Assembly (NCBI RefSeq): GCF_000801105.2
Contig: NC_079512.1
Location: 31,389,848 to 31,453,847 of the forward strand
DNA from: Raphanus sativus
Lineage: Eukaryota > Streptophyta > Magnoliopsida > Brassicales > Brassicaceae
Direction: 5' to 3'
DNA length: 64,000 bases
Made by a program: the position numbers and the translations under genes
Part shown: in pieces, positions 58,831-64,000 of the stretch
Layout: the number at the start of each line of letters is the position of its first letter
How positions within the stretch are numbered: the stretch's first letter is position 1
The notes under the pieces: generated by a model
What the model saw: only the letters and a program-made list of their open reading frames with translations
Told to the model about the DNA's origin: nothing
The model's database searches: none

Positions 58831-59650
58831 TAAGTGTTGGGGTGAACTAAACTTGTAGAATAAAACATCTTCGGTTGTCCCTTTTTATCACCTTCGTTTG
58901 CATTTATATTTTTGTCAACCATTCGTTTGTCTAATAACTCGTTTTTCTCCATTGTCAGACACTCTATGCGCCTAACATCATCACTATCTCAAAACTGGTT
59001 CAGAGCTTTTTATCATTTTAGGATAGACTTTGTCCCGTTATATGTGTTTTCATATTTCTGTCAGATTCATATCCTCTAAATATTGATTTTATAAGTTAGA
59101 CTGACGAACGAAATAGAGTAACACCTACGTGGCCTTCATGGTTTGAAGAAAACGTGATAAGATGAATAATATTTTAGTATACTTATGTATAGCCAAAATA
59201 AAGATAGACAACTAGTGTGAATTGAATTCCTAATCATATAGTATAGAATATAGCTCGTCAAATGCACTAAAATTTTATAAACATATTAATAGATTCATTC
59301 ACGTCGCGGATACGTTGCACCTTAGGTTTTTTTAACTCATTTGTTGTCTTTGTATATTTTGTCTATATTTTTTTGCTAAATTATATTTTGTCTATATTGC
59401 AATTGAGATTTGTGTTTCTTTTTTGTTTCATATGCTATGAGTTACGTATGCATCTGTAACAGATACTGACAATTATATTTACGTTCGTATTGATACAAAG
59501 AGAGGGAAAATACGAGAAAGTGGAAGAAAGAACCAGTATAAAGTGTGTTGAAAAAAGCAAATTGGTCCATCCTTATCAGCACCAACTACTAGTAGGTGTC
59601 GTCAACGAGATTGATCAACAGCGGCTCGGGTTTAACTTATGGCAGATACG
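58831..59650. other. Intergenic DNA, no gene recognised
   Basis: AT-rich. A short frame at 59490-59708 runs into the MITE at 59651 and shows no domain. Confidence 0.4.
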
Positions 59651-59895
59651 CAGAGCCGGTCCTAGGTTTAATAGGGCTGGAAGCAAAAAAAAAAGTGGCT
59701 ACTTATGAAAACAAAAAAAATAGAAAACATGTACTGTCCTAGGTTTGAACCCCAGTTGCTGAAATAAAGACATTAAAAGCGCAACAACTACCACTAGACC
59801 AAAGCAATATTTTGTAATTTTAAGGCCGAAATATGTTGTTAAATATATCGGCCGGAAGCATAGGCTTCATTGGCTTGGCCCAAGGACCGGCTCTG
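59651..59895. mobile_element. hAT-type MITE with tRNA-like Pol III boxes
   Basis: Terminal inverted repeat CAGAGCCGGTCCT at both ends, flanked by the perfect 8-bp duplication cagatacg (59643-59650, 59896-59903). On the minus strand it holds an A-box-like TGGTCTAGTGGTAG (59801-59788) and, about 37 nt further, a B-box-like GGGTTCAAACC (59752-59742), the order of a tRNA or tRNA-derived SINE head. No tRNA cloverleaf could be completed. Confidence 0.8.
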
Positions 59896-61203
59896 CAGAT
59901 ACGGATAAGTCGGTTCTTGAAGTTCACGACTTCACGTGTCACATTTTTATTTAACTGTTCTCTGATTCGTCTAATTTGAGGGTTAATTAGTATACGACAG
60001 AAAACGAGTTTGGGGTTCGTAAGAGACACTACATATACAGTTACAAAAAAAAAAAGAGACATTACATATAGAGCCGCAAACGGCCAGACCCGAGCAACGT
60101 GTAAGAAAAGAAAACACGGACATAGCTTAAGGGATCAGACCCCCTTAATAAAATAATTGGATATATACTTAAAATCAAGTAAAAGTTTCATATATCAAGT
60201 TTGATCAAAAAAAAATTTCATATATCAAGTAAATGGTGCTTGCTTAGCCTGAAGAAGGGAGGGCATATTAGGTCAAGATTTTTGTGTACTTTTAGAAAGA
60301 CATGCAGAGATTAATTAAAATAATTAGTGGAGACTGATCAGAACCCACGGCTAAATGCTTTAATCAAAAGTCATATAAATGCATAATCATATGACCAATT
60401 TCTAGAATTTTTTTGTAAATGTTATTTTTAGATATCCACGTACGGTGCGCTCTTCTTTTTAAATAGCACCAATTCATTTTACCGAAAAAAGTCTAACACC
60501 AATTCATAATCGCTTAACAGCAAGTAAGCAACATTTGTGATATTGTAGAGCAAGCAACATCTAGTGATATGCCGCAATAGTTCGGTTCATGATTTATAAT
60601 AGTATTGATTACAATGTAGTAGACCGTGAAACCGCTTCAAATTAGATACAGTTTACTTATTTTATTCCACAAATTTGTTAACTAGAGTTTAGCGTGTCAA
60701 TCCAAGCATGTGCATAAAAGGTTTAAATTCATATGGTAATACTACAATAACCCTTAGATTATACATGTCTTTTTCTAGATGTTGTTTATTTATAAATTTT
60801 TAGAAAACATGGTTTCGTTACTAATTAGTATAATGAGACCTAAGTAATGAAACTTATTGGTGCGAACTGCGAAGCATCGGAAAAAGGTTGGAAAAGATTT
60901 CAAAACTGGTGGATTACACATGTATAATAAAAAGGCACTTTGCCTTTTAACCTGATTTTCAAGTGATCGTTTGATAATTTATTATATAATGTATATTAAA
61001 CAAATTATGGATAACGGCAATTATATTCTCATATCTCATCATCTTTTCCTTTGCACCTCCCTTGCCGAAGTCATTGGGACAAAAGAAGGAAAAGTGAGAT
61101 AAAAGGTGAACCAAGTTATAATGAGAAAGTGCACAAACGTGATACTTTAGTAGGAGTATCTTATCTGTTTTTTATCAACTATTTTCTGTTTTTTCTTTTA
61201 ATA
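59896..61203. other. Intergenic DNA, no gene recognised
   Basis: AT-rich. Two near-identical AAAAGTTTCATATATCAAGT phrases at about 60181-60230. Nothing else supported. Confidence 0.4.
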
Positions 61204-63773
61204 CTAGGGGAAACCGTCCTACGGGCGGGCGGGCGGATAAGTAAATAAACGAATAATGTATAGATTATATAAATTTGAAACTGTGTTTATAAAAAAAATA
61301 TTAACTTTTTATTATGTGTTATGTTTTTAGATATGACATGTATATATCACCACCAAAAGATACATGAAAATGTGATTATTTTACATATTTTCAATATTTT
61401 TATCTTAATTCTGATTGTATGTATATATATTTTGTAAGAAAATTGTGATTTAACGACATCTTTTCTCTTAAGCCACCTCAACATCCTCTCATGGCACATC
61501 AAACACCCATGAGTCAAGACCTAAGACACCCTGAAATGATCCTAGGAATTGGGACTGGAATTAAATACATTTTCTCAAGATCACGTTTACTAAATATTCA
61601 TGATTTAAGTCGGCGGTGAAAGGCGTTTTATAAAATTGGTACTGAGCATAAATTCTGAAAAACATGGTTGGTTAAGGCAAAGGTTTGTGTGGAAATCGTT
61701 CGTTCTTTAATCACCAGAGAGGGTTAATGTCTGTTAGGGGTCCAATTTTTTTTTTAAATGTTTTTTTTCCTTAGAAATAACAAAATTTTTAAGAACTAAA
61801 ACTAAATGTGTAAACGTATTTTAAATATTTTTGAAACATGTTTTCTCGGAAACATTTTATCTAAACGAAGAAAATGTATGTTAATAAAATTTAAACCTCT
61901 AAAATATTAGATTTAGTATGGTCCACACCACGTCACCACCTCCCCCTAAACTTAGTTGGCCTTGGTAGCATGAGTCCCACCGGTTTCATTTGTTGTTGGA
62001 GTGACATGTAGTTGCCGGTCTTGTAATCATGTAAATTGCTAAGTTGCATTCAAGTTATTTGCCTGTTTGGCAGTCATTGTTAGTGAGAAATTATATATCA
62101 CACTCATGAGTTGAAAGGTGTGTATGTGTATAGACATACAAAAAGAATCATATCCAAACATAAACATCAGAATATAAGCAAAAGCCAAAACTTAAACAAC
62201 TACGTACAATTTTTAAGAAGTTCAATTCAACATAGATATCTGAGATAATGTTATTACAATGGAACCTCTTATGCAATCTTGGAAGCATCAGAACTAAAAA
62301 CTCATGAATCTTTCAAATACAAACATCTGGCTCGTCCTCACCTAGCTAGGTAATCACATAGCATAAACATCCACACAAAAACCACTTAAAAATAATGAAA
62401 CCTACAGTAACTCACGAAACTAAAACTGTACCTTGCAATTCAAGAAGCCTAATAGATCTTTGACTAAACGCTAATCTCAAATCAGGTGGACCAGATCCAA
62501 TAAGGCGCATAAGAAGAAACAGAGATGACGGGATACATTTCTTGAACTTCTCCACCAGCACTGTCTCCACCAAACATAATCCAAAAGCGAGGAAGCTCCG
62601 ACATCATTAGCACCAGTCGTTCTCTCTTCTCTCACAATCTATCGCTCTCAGACACTCTCGTGCTCCTCATATTCAATCTAAAAATGAATCAAGGAGCAAT
62701 ATTTTAGCATGAGCAATCAGAAAAAAAAAATCAGTTCAAGAAATTCACGAAATCGAAGATGGATTTCTTCATCTCGACAACACAACAGGCGCATACAACT
62801 CAAGATATTATTAACAAAAGGTGTGTTTTGCGCTTTGATTCCAAACCAGAACATTTGTATTTCCAGGGAATGGGCTTACCTATTTATAGTTGAGGATTCA
62901 CACTATGGCAGTAATGAGAGGTACATTGAAACACAAATCGTCAAAGGAGTGAAGAGTTGTTGCTAATGTGTGCGTTAAAGAGGACACTTGGACTCAGCCG
63001 ATCATCGTAACATTTCCAGATCTCTTTCGCCGGTAAGTAGAAAACCATACGAAAAGACATAGATCTGTATGAACATCAAAAATAGACACAACAATCATCC
63101 AAAGTTAGAATATGCCTCAGTCAAAAATCTGTAACAGAAACTTAAAACACACAAAGAAAAAGTTATAATTAATATATGGATTCAAGAGGACAAAGATGTG
63201 ATAAGGATTTAACCGATGAAATTAATTTTGGCTATGAACAATATGTGGAGTTAAGAACGAATGATAAGATGATTCAAAAAGTAAAAAAAAAAGCATATGT
63301 TTTTTTATTGCTGAACCTCCACCGCCTTAGAGAAACAGAAATTGCATTGAATAGAGATTGTGTGTGAGAGATTAATGGAGGATTTTAAGATGATTTTTCG
63401 GTTACTGGTGTCGTTTCGGCCTCTGAGGAAGAAGATGAGAGATCGAATGAGAAGGCTTAAGCAACATGAGAGGCGGAGAAGAAGAACAACACGGAAAACC
63501 TTAATTGAAACACTACTTACGTCCTATTTGACTGAAAGACCAACCCAACTACTCAGAAAAATGAATTTAGACGAAGCCCAAGACATAGAAAAGCCCAAAT
63601 GATTACACAGAAGAGTTAATGAAACGCGGTGAACGAAGCCCAAATCGACAAAATACTCATTTAAATGAAATGCAGAGCTGCTGACGTGGCGGCACGGGAA
63701 GCATCCTGTTTCCAGGCTGGAATCTGACGTGGACACCCTAGGAGAGATCTAAACTCAAGTTTATATAAATAGA
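61204..63773 (-). mobile_element. Non-autonomous Helitron, about 2.6 kb
   Basis: On the minus strand it begins TCTATTTATATAAACTTGAG (5' end at 63773) and ends with a hairpin (CCGCCCGCCCGTAGGACGG) followed by TTTCCCCTAG at 61204, between A and T. Inside, 62.4-63.6 kb is less AT-rich and carries short frames (63176-63367 and 63360-63602, the latter Arg-rich) without recognisable domains; these may be captured gene pieces. No Rep/helicase. Confidence 0.65.
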
Positions 63774-64000
63774 TTAGTATTCGAATTTTGATTTTCGGTC
63801 CTTGAGTGATAAGAATCGACGTAAATCCAGATTTAGTTCCGGTGTTGATTCACCATACAATTTCTTTTGCTTTCAATTTTACAATTTCTCAAACTCCGTA
63901 AGATAGCTATATACCCTAGTAAGCCTTGACACATCGAATATCCGAGTTTTTAAAAGTATTTGTGATTTGCTTCGAATGTTACGAATATCTAATTTTTTGA

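Noticed and set aside
1..64000. CRISPR arrays, operons, bacterial-type promoters or terminators
   Set aside because: None seen. Gene structure, introns and repeats are those of a plant nuclear genome.

Overview
The window is plant nuclear DNA. It is AT-rich, its genes have GT-AG introns, and transposons fill the gaps. It is almost certainly from a Brassicaceae species, probably in or near the Brassica/Raphanus group (inference). The order mTERF - NPR4 - RBR E3 ligase - IRT2 - IRT1 - BOI matches, as I recall it, the Arabidopsis block At4g19650-At4g19700. Two differences stand out: IRT1 is present as three tandem copies, and a MYB4R1/SNAPC4-type gene sits between mTERF and NPR4.

Layout. 1-373: 5' part of an unidentified minus-strand gene running off the left edge. 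2.7-4.5 kb: single-exon mTERF gene (+). 5.1-8.0 kb: seven-exon MYB4R1 (-), the plant SNAP190 homologue; one intron holds a consensus snRNA-type USE plus TATA on the opposite strand. 8-12.4 kb: duplicated, decayed gene debris. 12.4-14.4 kb: NPR4 (-), an SA receptor. 15.1-16.9 kb: tandem duplication. 17.0-18.8 kb: RBR-type E3 ligase with an RNase H-like N-terminal region (-). 20.9-21.2 kb: solo LTR of a Cassandra-type TRIM carrying a 5S rRNA-like segment.

21.7-47.9 kb is an iron-transporter cluster on the + strand: IRT2-like, then IRT1-A, IRT1-B and IRT1-C, all with the same three-exon structure. The copies differ at residues known to control IRT1 metal selectivity and turnover. Their promoters and 3' flanks have been rearranged by a hAT-like element, a 47-bp perfect inverted repeat, Helitrons, a long-TIR Mutator-like palindrome with telomere-like tracts, an Emigrant-type MITE and a CACTA element. 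The paralogous copies supply matching empty sites for several insertions.

54.1-55.1 kb: BOI-type RING E3 ligase (-). 55.9-64 kb: no host gene recognised; a poly(A) retroposon with a 16-bp target duplication, two hAT MITEs (one with tRNA-like Pol III boxes), a nested MITE pair and a 2.6-kb Helitron.

Functionally the genes cover organelle gene expression (mTERF), snRNA transcription (MYB4R1), salicylate signalling (NPR4), ubiquitin ligation (RBR, BOI) and root Fe/Zn/Mn uptake (IRT cluster). There is no operon-like coupling; the genes are neighbours by synteny. Exon limits were read by eye from splice sites and reading frame. No alignment or database search was run, and Arabidopsis comparisons are from memory.
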